Positions 9,557-19,700 of a DNA stretch of 64,000 bases are shown here, in pieces. Each line of letters begins with the position of its first letter. The first letter of the stretch is position 1. The position numbers and the translations under genes were made by a program. A model generated the notes under the pieces. That model made no database searches, had not been told where the DNA came from, and was given only the letters and a program-made list of their open reading frames with translations. Origin of the DNA: Lautropia mirabilis (GTDB taxonomy: Bacteria > Pseudomonadota > Gammaproteobacteria > Burkholderiales > Burkholderiaceae_E); the NCBI RefSeq assembly GCF_900637555.1, contig NZ_LR134378.1, positions 2,242,001 through 2,306,000 on the forward strand. The letters are read 5' to 3'.

Positions 9557-10294
9557 ATGGCACAGCGCATCGCTTACGTGACTGGCGGCATGGGCGGCAT
9601 CGGAACCGCCATCTGCAGACGTCTGGCGCGGGAAGGCCACATCGTCATTGCCGGGGCCGGCCCCAGCCGTGACACCCGCGCCTGGCTGGACCAACAGAAG
9701 GCAGAGGGCTACACCTTCCATGCCTCGGTCGGCAACGTCGCCGACTGGGACTCCACCGTTGCCGCCTTCGACCGGGTCAAGGCAGAATTCGGCAACCCCG
9801 ACATCGTCGTCAACAACGCCGGCATCACCCGCGACGGGCTCTTTCGCAAGATGTCGGTCGAGGACTGGCGCGCCGTCATCGACACCAACCTCAACTCCAT
9901 GTTCAACGTCACCCGTCAGGTCATCGACGGCATGCTGGAAAAGGGCTGGGGACGCATCATCAACATCTCCTCGGTCAACGGCCAGAAAGGGCAGTTCGGT
10001 CAGACCAACTACTCCACCGCCAAGGCCGGCCTGCACGGCTTCACCATGGCCCTGGCCCAGGAAGTGGCCAGCAAGGGCATCACCGTCAACACCGTCTCGC
10101 CCGGCTACATCGCCACCGACATGGTGAAGGCCATCCGTCAGGACGTGCTGGATCGCATCGTGTCCACCATCCCCGTGCGCCGCCTGGGCGAACCGGCCGA
10201 GATTGCCTCCATCGTGGCCTGGCTGGCCTCCGACGATGCCGGCTTTGCCACCGGCGCCGACTTCTCCGTCAACGGTGGCCTGCACATGTGTTGA
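9557..10294 (+). CDS. phaB: Acetoacetyl-CoA reductase PhaB
   Basis: A classical short-chain dehydrogenase of 245 residues that reduces acetoacetyl-CoA to (R)-3-hydroxybutyryl-CoA with NADPH, supplying PhaC. The nucleotide site is TGGMGGIG, the structural motif NNAGITRD, and the catalytic Ser-Tyr-Lys set sits in INISSVNG...TNYSTAKAG. The segment NGQKGQFGQTNYS is diagnostic for PhaB rather than FabG. AAGGAGAGG precedes the ATG. No phaA thiolase lies in the window, so acetyl-CoA condensation must be encoded elsewhere. Confidence 0.96.
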   Translation: MAQRIAYVTGGMGGIGTAICRRLAREGHIVIAGAGPSRDTRAWLDQQKAEGYTFHASVGNVADWDSTVAAFDRVKAEFGNPDIVVNNAGITRDGLFRKMSVEDWRAVIDTNLNSMFNVTRQVIDGMLEKGWGRIINISSVNGQKGQFGQTNYSTAKAGLHGFTMALAQEVASKGITVNTVSPGYIATDMVKAIRQDVLDRIVSTIPVRRLGEPAEIASIVAWLASDDAGFATGADFSVNGGLHMC

Positions 10295-10392
10295 TGGCTT
10301 CTGGAGCCACCGGATTCACCCCCGGCAGGCGCCCTGACCAAGCAGGTATCATGCCGTCAACGACGACAACCCATCCAGCAGTGGAGCACCCG

Positions 10393-11007
10393 ATGGCCCC
10401 CACGACCAGGCTGATCAAGAAATACCCCAACCGCCGGCTCTACGACACGCAGACCAGCGCCTACATCACGCTGGCCGACATCAAGCAGCTGGTCCTGGAT
10501 GGCGAGAGCTTCCAGGTGCAGGACGCCAAGACGCAGGAAAACCTCACCCGCAGCATCCTGCTGCAGATCATCCTCGATGAGGAAGCCGGCGGCGCACCAC
10601 TGTTTTCCGAGCAGATGCTGGCGCAGATGATCCGCTTCTACGGCCATGCCATGCAGGGCATGATGGGCGCCTATCTGGAAAAGACCCTGCAGACCTTCAT
10701 CGAAGTGCAGAACCGCATGCAGGCCCAGTCACGGAACCTGTACGAAGGCCAGGGCGTGCCCAGTGCCGAACTCTGGACCCAGTTCATGCAGGGTCAGGCG
10801 CCGATGATGCAGAGCATGATGAGCAACTACCTGGAACAGAGCAAGAACCTGTTCTTCCAGATGCAGGATCAGATGCAGCAGCAGGCCCGCAGCATGTTCA
10901 GCAGCTTCCCCGGCGCCTTCCCGATGGGGCAGGAGAGCAGCAGTTCCCAGGGCTGGCCGGACGCCGAAAAGCGGCCGCACAAACCCACGGGCAAGAACGA
11001 GAGCTGA
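10393..11007 (+). CDS. phaR: Polyhydroxyalkanoate synthesis regulator PhaR
   Basis: A 204-residue repressor that binds DNA and polyester granules and controls phasin and its own synthesis. The N-terminal DNA-binding domain is nearly invariant (RLIKKYPNRRLYDTQTS), followed by the PHB-accumulation regulatory domain (LLQIILDEEAGGAPLFS). The Met/Gln-rich C-terminal half (FMQGQAPMMQSMMSNYLEQ) is amphipathic and granule-binding in homologues. ATG 10393 is chosen because GGAG lies seven bases before it and homologues start just before TTRLIKKYP; ATG 10351 would add 14 residues. It follows phaB by 98 bp, a gap holding a TATCAT hexamer (10347-10352) that may be a separate promoter. Confidence 0.93.
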   Translation: MAPTTRLIKKYPNRRLYDTQTSAYITLADIKQLVLDGESFQVQDAKTQENLTRSILLQIILDEEAGGAPLFSEQMLAQMIRFYGHAMQGMMGAYLEKTLQTFIEVQNRMQAQSRNLYEGQGVPSAELWTQFMQGQAPMMQSMMSNYLEQSKNLFFQMQDQMQQQARSMFSSFPGAFPMGQESSSSQGWPDAEKRPHKPTGKNES

Positions 11008-11155
11008 AAGAAGCACCCAACCGCCCATCGACACGGCGTGACCAGACAGATACGGGACCGTCCAAACCGTACAACAACCCATCCGGGGCTGCCGCTGCCC
11101 CGCATATGATGGGCGCGCCGTGTTTGCGCAACGCGCACGAAGCCCCCTGGACATC

Positions 11156-11377
11156 ATGGACGACCTCATCCAGAAGCTGGATTTCTCACCGGATTCATTC
11201 CGCTACTATCTGACCTATGTGCTCGTCTTCGTGGGGCTCTTCAATCAAAGACGCTTCCTTATCAAGCACATCCCGGCGAAACATGCCGCCGGGCTGATCA
11301 AGGCCATGGGGATCATCATGGTGCTGATGGTGATCATCCCCGTGCTTCTGGCAGGTTACCTGTTCCTTGCCGGCTGA
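11156..11377 (+). CDS. Small membrane protein, function unknown
   Basis: A 73-residue protein with an acidic N-terminus (MDDLIQKLDFSPDSF), a short hydrophobic stretch (YYLTYVLVFVGLF), a basic linker (NQRRFLIKHIPAKH) and a strong C-terminal membrane helix (MGIIMVLMVIIPVLLAGYLFL). It lies 148 bp after phaR. A TATGAT at 11104-11109 may be a -10. An in-frame GTG at 11120 would add 12 residues. I do not recognise a family; the composition and clean open frame suggest a real inner-membrane protein. Confidence 0.55.
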   Translation: MDDLIQKLDFSPDSFRYYLTYVLVFVGLFNQRRFLIKHIPAKHAAGLIKAMGIIMVLMVIIPVLLAGYLFLAG

Positions 11378-11482
11378 GCATGCAGGATGCTTCGGCATGA
11401 GCCAACGGTTTGACGGGACGCTTCCGTCGCCAGGGAGCCGACCAGCCGATACCTGACTGGCCGACTCCGGGGCTTCATCCAA

Positions 11483-12262
11483 TCACCGGAACACCATCCC
11501 GCCATCGATCAGGATAGCCTGACCCGTCATGTAGTCGGAATCCGGCGAGGCCAGATAGTGCACGAGCGAGGCCACGTCGTGCGGCTCCTGCGGGCGGCCC
11601 ATCAGGATGCCTGACGAGAAGCGCTTGAAGGCCTCACCCGGCGCCCAGCCGTGGATCTTGCCCATCTCCTCGTCGATGCGGTCCCACATCCGCGTGCCGG
11701 CCACACCCGGGCAATAGGCATTGACGGTGATCCGGTGCGGCGCCAGCTCCTTGGCAGCCGCCACCGTCAGCGCCCGCACCGAGAACTTGCTGGCGCAATA
11801 GATGCCCAGCAGGTCATAGGACTCATGGGCGGCGATGCTAGCGGCGTTGATGATCTTGTAGATGCGGTCGCCGCCCTGTTTCTTCATCTGCTCGGCCGCA
11901 GCCTGAATGCCCCACAGCACGCCCTTCACGTTGATGTTGAAGACGCGGTCGAAATCGGCCTCCGTCACCCGCTCCAGCGGCATCACGTCCTCGACGCCCG
12001 CGTTGTTGACGAACACGTCCACCTGGCCGAAGGTGTCCACGGCGTGCTTCACCAGCCGGAACTGGTCATCCCGCCTGGACACATTGCCCTGGAAGGCCGT
12101 CACCGGCACGCCGGCGGCCTTGAATTCGGCCTCGGTCTTCTTCAGCGTGTCGGCGTTGATGTCCGACAGTACGATCCTGAAACCATCCTTTCCAAGGCGC
12201 TGGGCAATCCCCTTGCCCAGGCCATCGCCAGAACCCGTGATCACGGCAACTTTTTCAGTCAT
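11483..12262 (-). CDS. Short-chain dehydrogenase, acetoin/2,3-butanediol dehydrogenase-like
   Basis: A 259-residue NAD(P)-dependent classical SDR. TGSGDGLGKGIA binds the cofactor, NNAGVE follows, and the active-site set is the Ser of NAASIAAHES with the Tyr and Lys of YCASKFS. The run VNAYCPGVAGTRMWDRID resembles the BudC/diacetyl reductase group, so reduction of diacetyl or acetoin is the best guess; sorbitol or xylitol dehydrogenases are close relatives. ATG 12262 is fixed by AAGGAG nine bases upstream. It is convergent with the small gene at 11156 and divergent from rimO. No partner acetoin genes are nearby. Confidence 0.85.
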   Translation of the reverse strand: MTEKVAVITGSGDGLGKGIAQRLGKDGFRIVLSDINADTLKKTEAEFKAAGVPVTAFQGNVSRRDDQFRLVKHAVDTFGQVDVFVNNAGVEDVMPLERVTEADFDRVFNINVKGVLWGIQAAAEQMKKQGGDRIYKIINAASIAAHESYDLLGIYCASKFSVRALTVAAAKELAPHRITVNAYCPGVAGTRMWDRIDEEMGKIHGWAPGEAFKRFSSGILMGRPQEPHDVASLVHYLASPDSDYMTGQAILIDGGMVFR

Positions 12263-12521
12263 GGTCGGTGTCTCCTTGCTGAGGGTGGAAAGCCGACAGA
12301 TCGCAGGACCAGACCCCGGATGCGCAACGAGCGGCCAAGGCCCGCACGTTGGCCCCGACAGGACAGGCACCTGGACCATGTCGGACTCCTTGTCATGATG
12401 ACTGATCGTGCGCGTTCGGTTGCCATACCCGGGTCCGCCGTGCCGGTATGCGTCACCGTGTCAACCCTGCTGACATACGGGGTATCATCCGGGTCTACCC
12501 GTATCCTCCCCGCCATTCGTC

Positions 12522-14015
12522 ATGCAGGAAACCCGGCTCTCCCGCCAACCGGCCGCCGAAAAGGCCGTCACCGCCGCCGCCATCGGCCAGAAACTTGATG
12601 CCCCCAAGGCGGCTTCCACCGCCATCAGCCAGCACGCCCCCAGCGTCGGCTTCGTCTCGCTGGGCTGCCCCAAGGCACTCGTCGATTCCGAGCGCATCGT
12701 TACGCAGCTGCGCGCCGAGGGCTACCAGATCTCCAACCAGTACGAAGGCGCCGACCTGGTCGTGGTCAACACCTGCGGCTTCATTGACGAAGCCGTGGCC
12801 GAATCGCTCGATGCCATCGGCGAGGCGCTGCACGAGAACGGCAAGGTCATCGTCACCGGCTGTCTGGGCGCACGCACCGGGCAGGGCGGCAAGGACAGCA
12901 ACCTGGTGCGCGAGATTCACCCCAGCGTGCTGGCCGTCACCGGCCCCCATGCGCTGGAAGAGGTGATGGCCAATGTCCACCAGCATCTGCCCAAGCCCCA
13001 TGATCCCTTCAGCGACCTGGTGCCGGCAGGCGGCATCAAGCTCACGCCGCGCCACTATGCCTACCTGAAGATCTCGGAAGGCTGCAACCACCGCTGTTCG
13101 TTCTGCATCATCCCCAGCCTGCGCGGCGATCTGGACAGCCGCCCCATCGGCGAGGTGATGCGCGAGGCCGAGAATCTGCTCAAGGCCGGCGTGAAGGAGC
13201 TGCTGGTCATCTCGCAGGACACCAGCGCCTACGGGGTGGACCTGCGCTACCGCACCGACTTCGTGGACGGCCGCCCGGTAAAGACGCGGCTGTTCGAGCT
13301 GTGCCGCGAACTGGGCCAGCTGGCCCGGCAGTACGGTGCCTGGGTCCGGCTGCACTACGTCTATCCCTATCCGGCGGTGGACGACGTGCTGCCGCTGATG
13401 GCCGAGGGACTGATCCTGCCGTACCTGGACGTGCCGCTGCAGCACGCCCATCCGCGCATCCTGAAGCTGATGAAGCGCCCGGCCAGTGGCGAGCGCAACA
13501 TCGAGCGGATCCAGGCCTGGCGCAAGGTCTGCCCGGAACTCACCATCCGCTCCACCTTCATCGCGGGCTTCCCCGGCGAGACCGAGGAAGAGTTCCAGTA
13601 TCTGCTGGACTTCCTGGAGGAAGCACAGCTGGACCGCGTGGGGTGCTTTGCGTATTCGCCCGTGGAAGGGGCTGCCGCCAACGATCTCCCCGATCCGCTT
13701 CCCGACGAGGTGCGCGAGGAGCGTGCCGCCCGGCTCATGGAAGTGCAGGAGGGCATCAGCGAGGCCCGCATGGCCCGCAAGGTGGGGCAGACGCTGGAGG
13801 TGCTGGTCGATGCCATCGAGCACGATCCCGAAGAGGGATGGTGGCGGCTGGTGGGACGTAGCCAGGCCGACGCCCCCGAGATCGACGGCCAGGTCTACGT
13901 GGAGCTGGACGAAGCACCTGCCGACGGCACGATGGGTCCCGGCACCTTCGTGCGCGCCCACATCACCGACTACGATGCTCATGACTTGGTGGGAGAACTG
14001 GCCCCGGACGCCTGA
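12522..14015 (+). CDS. rimO: Ribosomal protein uS12 methylthiotransferase RimO
   Basis: A radical-SAM enzyme that adds a methylthio group to an Asp of ribosomal protein S12. Three parts are visible. The N-terminal MTTase domain has the first Fe-S cysteines ([28 protein letters not shown]). The radical-SAM domain has CxxxCxxC in GCNHRCSFC. The C-terminal TRAM domain follows. RimO is chosen over MiaB from [11 protein letters not shown] and IIPSLRG. Total length is 497, somewhat long because of about 40 extra residues before the MTTase domain. TATCAT at 12483-12488 is a possible -10. The gene ends convergently with pbpC. Confidence 0.95.
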   Translation: MQETRLSRQPAAEKAVTAAAIGQKLDAPKAASTAISQHAPSVGFVSLGCPKALVDSERIVTQLRAEGYQISNQYEGADLVVVNTCGFIDEAVAESLDAIGEALHENGKVIVTGCLGARTGQGGKDSNLVREIHPSVLAVTGPHALEEVMANVHQHLPKPHDPFSDLVPAGGIKLTPRHYAYLKISEGCNHRCSFCIIPSLRGDLDSRPIGEVMREAENLLKAGVKELLVISQDTSAYGVDLRYRTDFVDGRPVKTRLFELCRELGQLARQYGAWVRLHYVYPYPAVDDVLPLMAEGLILPYLDVPLQHAHPRILKLMKRPASGERNIERIQAWRKVCPELTIRSTFIAGFPGETEEEFQYLLDFLEEAQLDRVGCFAYSPVEGAAANDLPDPLPDEVREERAARLMEVQEGISEARMARKVGQTLEVLVDAIEHDPEEGWWRLVGRSQADAPEIDGQVYVELDEAPADGTMGPGTFVRAHITDYDAHDLVGELAPDA

Positions 14016-14158
14016 TCGCTCACGGCACGCTGGTCAGCCCGGGAATTCGTGCTCTGAAACTGTCCTTCCGCCAGCCTGTGCGAAAGCCATCGCGATGCCC
14101 CGTGCTGCGCCATTCTGGCGGGCAGCATCGTTTCGCGGTTCCTTCCGAAGAGCGGCCC

Positions 14159-16699
14159 TTACTGAAGAGGCGGGCGCAGCCACGCGCCCCGCACCTCGAT
14201 CCGGCGCGCATCCAGCACGCCGCCTCGGGCATCGCGCAGCGTGATCGTGTGCCGGCCGGGCAGGGGTATCCAGCCCACGCGGGCCCCTTGTCCAACCGGC
14301 TGGTCATCGATGAACCAGTACAGTTCCGTAGGCGTACCGTGACTGGCTTCCAGCCGCAGCTGCTGGTTGGCCGGCGGGATGTCAGGATCCAGCGCAATGA
14401 CGGTGCCCGGTGCCGGCGCAACGATGCGTGCGGGCAGGGCGGACGGATCATGGTCCTGCCACCCGGCGTGCGCGCCGTCGCCTTTCCCCGTGCGTGTGTC
14501 GTTTGACCCCGAAACCATGGCCGGTGGGCTGAAATGCCGCTGCTCGGTGCCTGCCAGAAACCACTCCTGACGAGGTGCCTCGATGCCGGAGCGCTCGGTG
14601 GCATTCGCCCCCTCATCATCCACCGTACCTGCACGCCTTGCTGGCAGCGCCTGGGCACTGGCCTCGTTCAAGCCGGCCATTTCTGACTCACCGCCAAAAT
14701 CCACCTGCTGCCGCACCACCCCGTCCGGGGGCGAAGGCGCTCGGCTGATTTCGTGGCGATGCAGCTCGCGCATCAACGTGGCCCAGACCGGAGCCGCACC
14801 GCTGGTGCCGCTCACGTCGTGCATGGGCGCGCCGCTGGCGTTGCCCACCCAGACCCCCACCGTGTAGCGCTGGCTGTAGCCCACAGCCCAGTTGTCCCGC
14901 ATGTCCTTGCTGGTGCCGGTCTTCACGGCGCTCCAGAAGCGTGTGTCCAGTACCGAATCCAGCCCGAACGTGGGCAGGCGTGCATGACGATCGGACAGAA
15001 TGTCACTGATGATGAAAGCCGCTCCGGCATCCAGCGTCTGATGGCAGTTTTCCGGCAGCCACTGCCTTTCTTCATCGTCTGTTTGGATGGACGCATCACG
15101 GAATGATGATGACGCGGGTTTGGGTGCGATGGCAGGCAGACCATCCGCATGTTCAACCGGACCTGTCAGCGACGAGGGTGCCCCACGCCGGTGCGCTTCG
15201 GGGAGGAGATGCACCGGACACCACTGTCCGCCATTGGCCAGCGCTCGATAGGCATTGGTCAGTTGCAGCAGGCTGACCTCGGCACTGCCCAGCGCAAGGC
15301 TGTAGCCGTAGTAGCCGCTGCCTTCCGGAAAGCGCATCCCCAGCCGCTGAAGCTGACGATGGAAGGCATCCGGCGAGACCATCACCAGCGTGCGCACAGC
15401 CGGAATGTTGAGCGACGACCCCAGTGCCGTGCGCACCGAGACCCAGCCCTGGTAACGATGATCGTAGTTCTGCGGCATGTACAGGCCGCTGGCCGTAGGA
15501 AGATGAGCCGGCGAATCATCCAGCAGCGAAGCAGCCGTCAGCCGATGCTCGGCCAGTGCTTGCGCATACAGAAAAGGCTTCAGCGCACTGCCAGGCTGGC
15601 GTCGTGCCATCACGCCATCCACCTGCGCCGCCCGGCTCAGGCTGCCGCTGGACCCCACCCAGGCCAGCACGTCGCCGCTGGCGTTGTCCAGCACCACCAC
15701 GGCACCGTCCTCGACGTGTCGGCCCTGCAGCTCGCGCAACTGTGTCCGTAACGTGTCAATGGCCAGGCGCTGAAGGGGGCCATCCAGCGTGCTGCGCACC
15801 GTGGGGTGGCCGTCATGGAGAGCGGTCACAGTGTCCTCTCCGGCCCCGCCGTCGGAAAGGGCTGTGTTCAGGTCTTCATTCACGTGACGGATCAGGCGCT
15901 GTGCCAGGTGCGGTGCCACACCCTCGCTGGGCACCCAGTCACGGCGATGCAGCGTCATGCCCGCCAGCACATCCACCGACAGGCACTCCGCTTTGGGGTC
16001 CTGCATCTGCTGAAGCAGACGGCAGGCACGCTCTGCCACCCGGGAAGCCGGAGCATTGGGCGCACGGATGAGCGCAGCGGCCAGCGCCGATTCGGGTGCA
16101 TTCAGCGCAAGGGCCGACTTGCCGAACAGGGTGTGCGAGAGGGCGTCAATGCCGACGATCTCGCCGCGAAACGGCACCAGATTCAGGTAGGCTTCCAGAA
16201 TCTGATCCTTGCGCCAGCGGGTTTCCAGTTCCCGGGCAGCACTGGCCTGCGCCCACTTCTGCGACAGGCCGCGCGCCTTGCTGGTCGGTCGCTGCAGGGC
16301 AGGGTCCAGCAGACCGGCCAGCTGCATCGTCAGCGTCGATGCGCCGCGCGTGCGTTCGTGCCACAGGTTGCCCCAGGCGGCTGCCGACACGGCCCACCAG
16401 TCCACGCCGCTGTGTTCATGAAAGCGCCGGTCCTCCGACAGCAGCAGGGCCATCCGGAGCGCAGGCGAAGTATCGCCCAGTGCCACCCAGGCGCCTCGGC
16501 GCACCTGAAAGTCGGTACGCAGCCGGTGCAGGACTTCGCCATGACGATCCAGCAGCAGCGTCTCGGATGACCGGAAGCTGCTGCGAACCGTCTCGAAGTC
16601 CGGCAGCGTCCGGTCAGGCTCGGGACCGACGGAAACCGCCGCTGCAGACGCCATGCCAAGCCCCAGCAACAGCCCGGCGGCCCAGCGTCCAGACACCAT
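14159..16699 (-). CDS. pbpC: Penicillin-binding protein 1C
   Basis: A bifunctional class A PBP of about 846 residues. A signal anchor (WAAGLLLGLGMASAA) leads into the GT51 transglycosylase domain, with catalytic Glu in SEDRRFHEH at about residue 89 and GASTLTMQLAG. The transpeptidase domain has SxxK (SALK, Ser about 371), SxN (SSLN) and KTG (KTGTS, Lys about 593). The C-terminal BiPBP_C beta domain ends the protein. Genes of this type sit beside bacterial alpha-2-macroglobulin genes, as here, and are thought to mend the wall after attack. ATG 16699 follows AGGAG at a short four-base spacing; GTG 16696 and TTG 16717 (overlapping the upstream stop) are alternatives. Confidence 0.95.
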   Translation of the reverse strand: MVSGRWAAGLLLGLGMASAAAVSVGPEPDRTLPDFETVRSSFRSSETLLLDRHGEVLHRLRTDFQVRRGAWVALGDTSPALRMALLLSEDRRFHEHSGVDWWAVSAAAWGNLWHERTRGASTLTMQLAGLLDPALQRPTSKARGLSQKWAQASAARELETRWRKDQILEAYLNLVPFRGEIVGIDALSHTLFGKSALALNAPESALAAALIRAPNAPASRVAERACRLLQQMQDPKAECLSVDVLAGMTLHRRDWVPSEGVAPHLAQRLIRHVNEDLNTALSDGGAGEDTVTALHDGHPTVRSTLDGPLQRLAIDTLRTQLRELQGRHVEDGAVVVLDNASGDVLAWVGSSGSLSRAAQVDGVMARRQPGSALKPFLYAQALAEHRLTAASLLDDSPAHLPTASGLYMPQNYDHRYQGWVSVRTALGSSLNIPAVRTLVMVSPDAFHRQLQRLGMRFPEGSGYYGYSLALGSAEVSLLQLTNAYRALANGGQWCPVHLLPEAHRRGAPSSLTGPVEHADGLPAIAPKPASSSFRDASIQTDDEERQWLPENCHQTLDAGAAFIISDILSDRHARLPTFGLDSVLDTRFWSAVKTGTSKDMRDNWAVGYSQRYTVGVWVGNASGAPMHDVSGTSGAAPVWATLMRELHRHEISRAPSPPDGVVRQQVDFGGESEMAGLNEASAQALPARRAGTVDDEGANATERSGIEAPRQEWFLAGTEQRHFSPPAMVSGSNDTRTGKGDGAHAGWQDHDPSALPARIVAPAPGTVIALDPDIPPANQQLRLEASHGTPTELYWFIDDQPVGQGARVGWIPLPGRHTITLRDARGGVLDARRIEVRGAWLRPPLQ

Positions 16700-16713
16700 G
16701 CGTCTCCTGCGGG

Positions 16714-19700
16714 TCAACGCGTCGCTCCCTCCGTCCGGGGAGACGATGCCGATGCATCGTCCGCATCCTGCACCGTGATCGTTGCATTGGGCAGCTCACC
16801 GAACATCTCGGGCGCATAGAGTGCCTCGACTCGGGTGGGTGGCAACTGGAAGGTGCCGGGGTTGTTCACCCGCAGCGTGTATTCCATCGATGTCCTGCCG
16901 GCCGGCACATATCGGTAATAGCTGCGCAGCCACTCGAAACCGCGCTCCTGATAGGCCAGCCAGCCGTCGCCGGTGTCCTCGTCCTGCGTGGCCAGGGCAG
17001 AATCACGGCCCAGTCCGCTGCCCAGAAGGGTGGCCCCGGCCGGTACCGGGTCGGAAACGGCCACCCATTCCATCGGTGCGCTGGCTTCGATCTCGAGCCG
17101 CACCCGCAGCACGTCCCCCCGCGCATGACGGCCTGCCGGCAGCGTTGGCACATGCGCCGTCATCGGCACGACGGTCCGGCGGATCCGATAGCCCGCAAAG
17201 AAGGGCTGGGTGCGCGGCACCGCCGCCAGCGACTGCAACGTCAGCCACGGGCGACCACTGCCCTGATGGAGTACCTCCAGACGGTCTGAAGATTCCACGG
17301 AAGCAGCCGGCCTGCCACCACGCGCGGCACCACGGGGGGCCGACGACGAGGTGGCCGATGCGGCCTCAGCCTGCCTTGCGCCATCACCGATCGTGGCGGG
17401 CCAGGGCAGGAACAGGCTGCCGTCCATCCGCTCATCGGCCCACGCATGCTGCACGTCATGGCTGCCCAGATGTGCCTTCGTGACGCCGTTGACGGGCGCA
17501 TCTTCCTGCTGCCGGCCAAAGCGAGCCACCGCCAGGCTGCCCCACAGGTTGGCCGTGGTGCTCTGCCAGGCGCCGCGCTGCTGCCGGGCCAGCAGGCCCG
17601 TCACGATCCGTCCCAGATCCTCCTTCCAGGCCGGATCATCCAGCACGGCCAGCAGCAGGCGCGCCGCATCCACGTCCCCGTTGCCCATGCGCCACCAGCC
17701 GTCACGCTCCGCGTCCGCCTGCAGCACGATGCGGCTGCCCTGGTACGAGACCCGGGCACGCAGCGCCTGCAGGGCGTCACGCAGCCGCTGCGCACGTGCA
17801 GGCGCCTGCGGCACACGCTGCAGGATGCCGATCCAGTCCAGCAACGCAGCCGTTCCCATGCGGACGGGCGCGATCTCCAGCCCATCCAGCATGGCAGGCC
17901 GCACGGCATCATGTCGGGACAGGGCTTCCAGCGCCATCAGGCGCATGTCCTGCCGATAGCGGGACATCCAGCTGCCTTCCCGCACGGAAAGCTTGCCCTC
18001 TACGAACATCGTCAGTCCGCGAATCATCTGCTCCCGCGTAGCCTGCGGCAACGCAAAGATGGCATCCAGCCAGGACGCCTCATGCGTGGCCGACAGCAGC
18101 CAGGCCGTCAGCAGCGGGCTGCCGCTGTCGCTGCCCCCACGCAGCGGGAAGTAATCGGCCAGCCCCTGGTCATCCAGGTAGGTGGGGATCTTCTCCAGAA
18201 TCTCCCGCCACATCACCGCATCGTGCAGGCCGATCGCCTTGCTGGCTTGCTGCTCCAGACAGGAATACGGATAACGCTGGAACCAGGCCTGTACCGCCGG
18301 CAGACCGTCGTACAGCCGGGACCGCAGGTTCAGCTGCAGCCCGCCGCGGCCGGGCAGGGTGCTGGCCGGGGGTGCCACCGCCATCGTCGTCGGCTTCTCA
18401 CCCAGCTGAACCAGCGTGGCCTGCTGCACCGACACTGGCGTGGCAGCCACGATGCGCTGGTTCACCTTCAGCACGTCACGGGCAGCTTCCAGTTTGTCCC
18501 CGGTTTCCCGGGCCTCCACTTCCCAGAGCATCTCGCCCGGGCGCAGTTCGGCCAGCGTGGTCGGTGCGGTCACCTCCCACCACACCTGACGGGCCGCCTG
18601 GGCGGGAACCTGAACGACCTGCGGCTCCAAAGTCAGCAGCGCGGCACGAGGCGCCACCTGCACCGTCATCGGGCGCTGCGTGGTGTTGCGTACCGTGAAG
18701 CCGGCCTGGAAGCGGTCGCCGGTACGAACCAGCGGCGGCAGGCCACTGATCAGCTGCAGATCCTGCGCCGTGCGGATGTGCGTCTGGCCCGTCCCGAAGT
18801 ACGAGACGCCGCTGTCAGCCACGGCCACGACCCGGAATGTGCTCAGCGCATCATTGAGCGGCACCGTCACGCGCGCCTTGCCCTGCGCATCGAGCTGCAC
18901 CTTCGGCTGCCACAGCAGCAGCGTGTCCAGCAGCTCGCGCACCGCACCGCCCGCACGGGCGGCCGTCGTGCCATCACCGCCCGGCGGCAGCGCCTTGCGG
19001 CCATAGTGCCGGCGCCCGACGATCTCCATCTGCGCGGTGGCAGTCTCCACCCCCCAGGCGCGGCGCGACAGCATGCCTTCCAGCAGTTTCCAGCTGGTGT
19101 TGGGCAGAAGCTCCAGCAGCGCCTCGTCCACGGCGGCCACCGCCACCTCGGCATGCGCAGCCGGCCTGCCATCGGGCAAGGTCACCACAATGTCCACCTG
19201 GGCGTGCCCCCGCACGGGATAGCTTTCCCGATCGGCCTTCAGCTTCACATCCAGCCGGTGCTGCCGATCCCCCACGCGGATCTCGGCCATCCCGAAGCGG
19301 AAGGCCGGCTTGCTCAGGTCCACCAGCGGGGTAGGCGCCTGGTACTGGCTGTCGTCCTGCCACCAGGCATCCCACCAGCGGCCCGGGTGGCGCCAGCCCC
19401 AGCCAAAGAAGCTGTACCAGGGCACGTCACGCAGCCGGCCGCGCAGGGCCAGCACGCTCACATAGACGTTGGGCGTCCAGCCTTCCTCCACCTTCAGGCT
19501 CACCGTCGGGTCATCGCCCTTGAGTTCCACCACCTGGGTGCGGATGATGCCTTCGCGCTCGACGGCCACCAGAGCGGTTGCCTCACGGAACGGCATGCGG
19601 ACCTGGAAGCGCGCCGTCTCGCCCGGGGCATACACGCGCTTTTCCGGGATGATGTCGATGCGGTCATGGTTGCCGCCCCCGAACCACCATTGCGACTGGT

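Noticed and set aside
12391-12402. GTCATGATGAC near-palindrome before rimO as an operator
   Set aside because: Five-base arms are expected by chance at this length and nothing else supports it.
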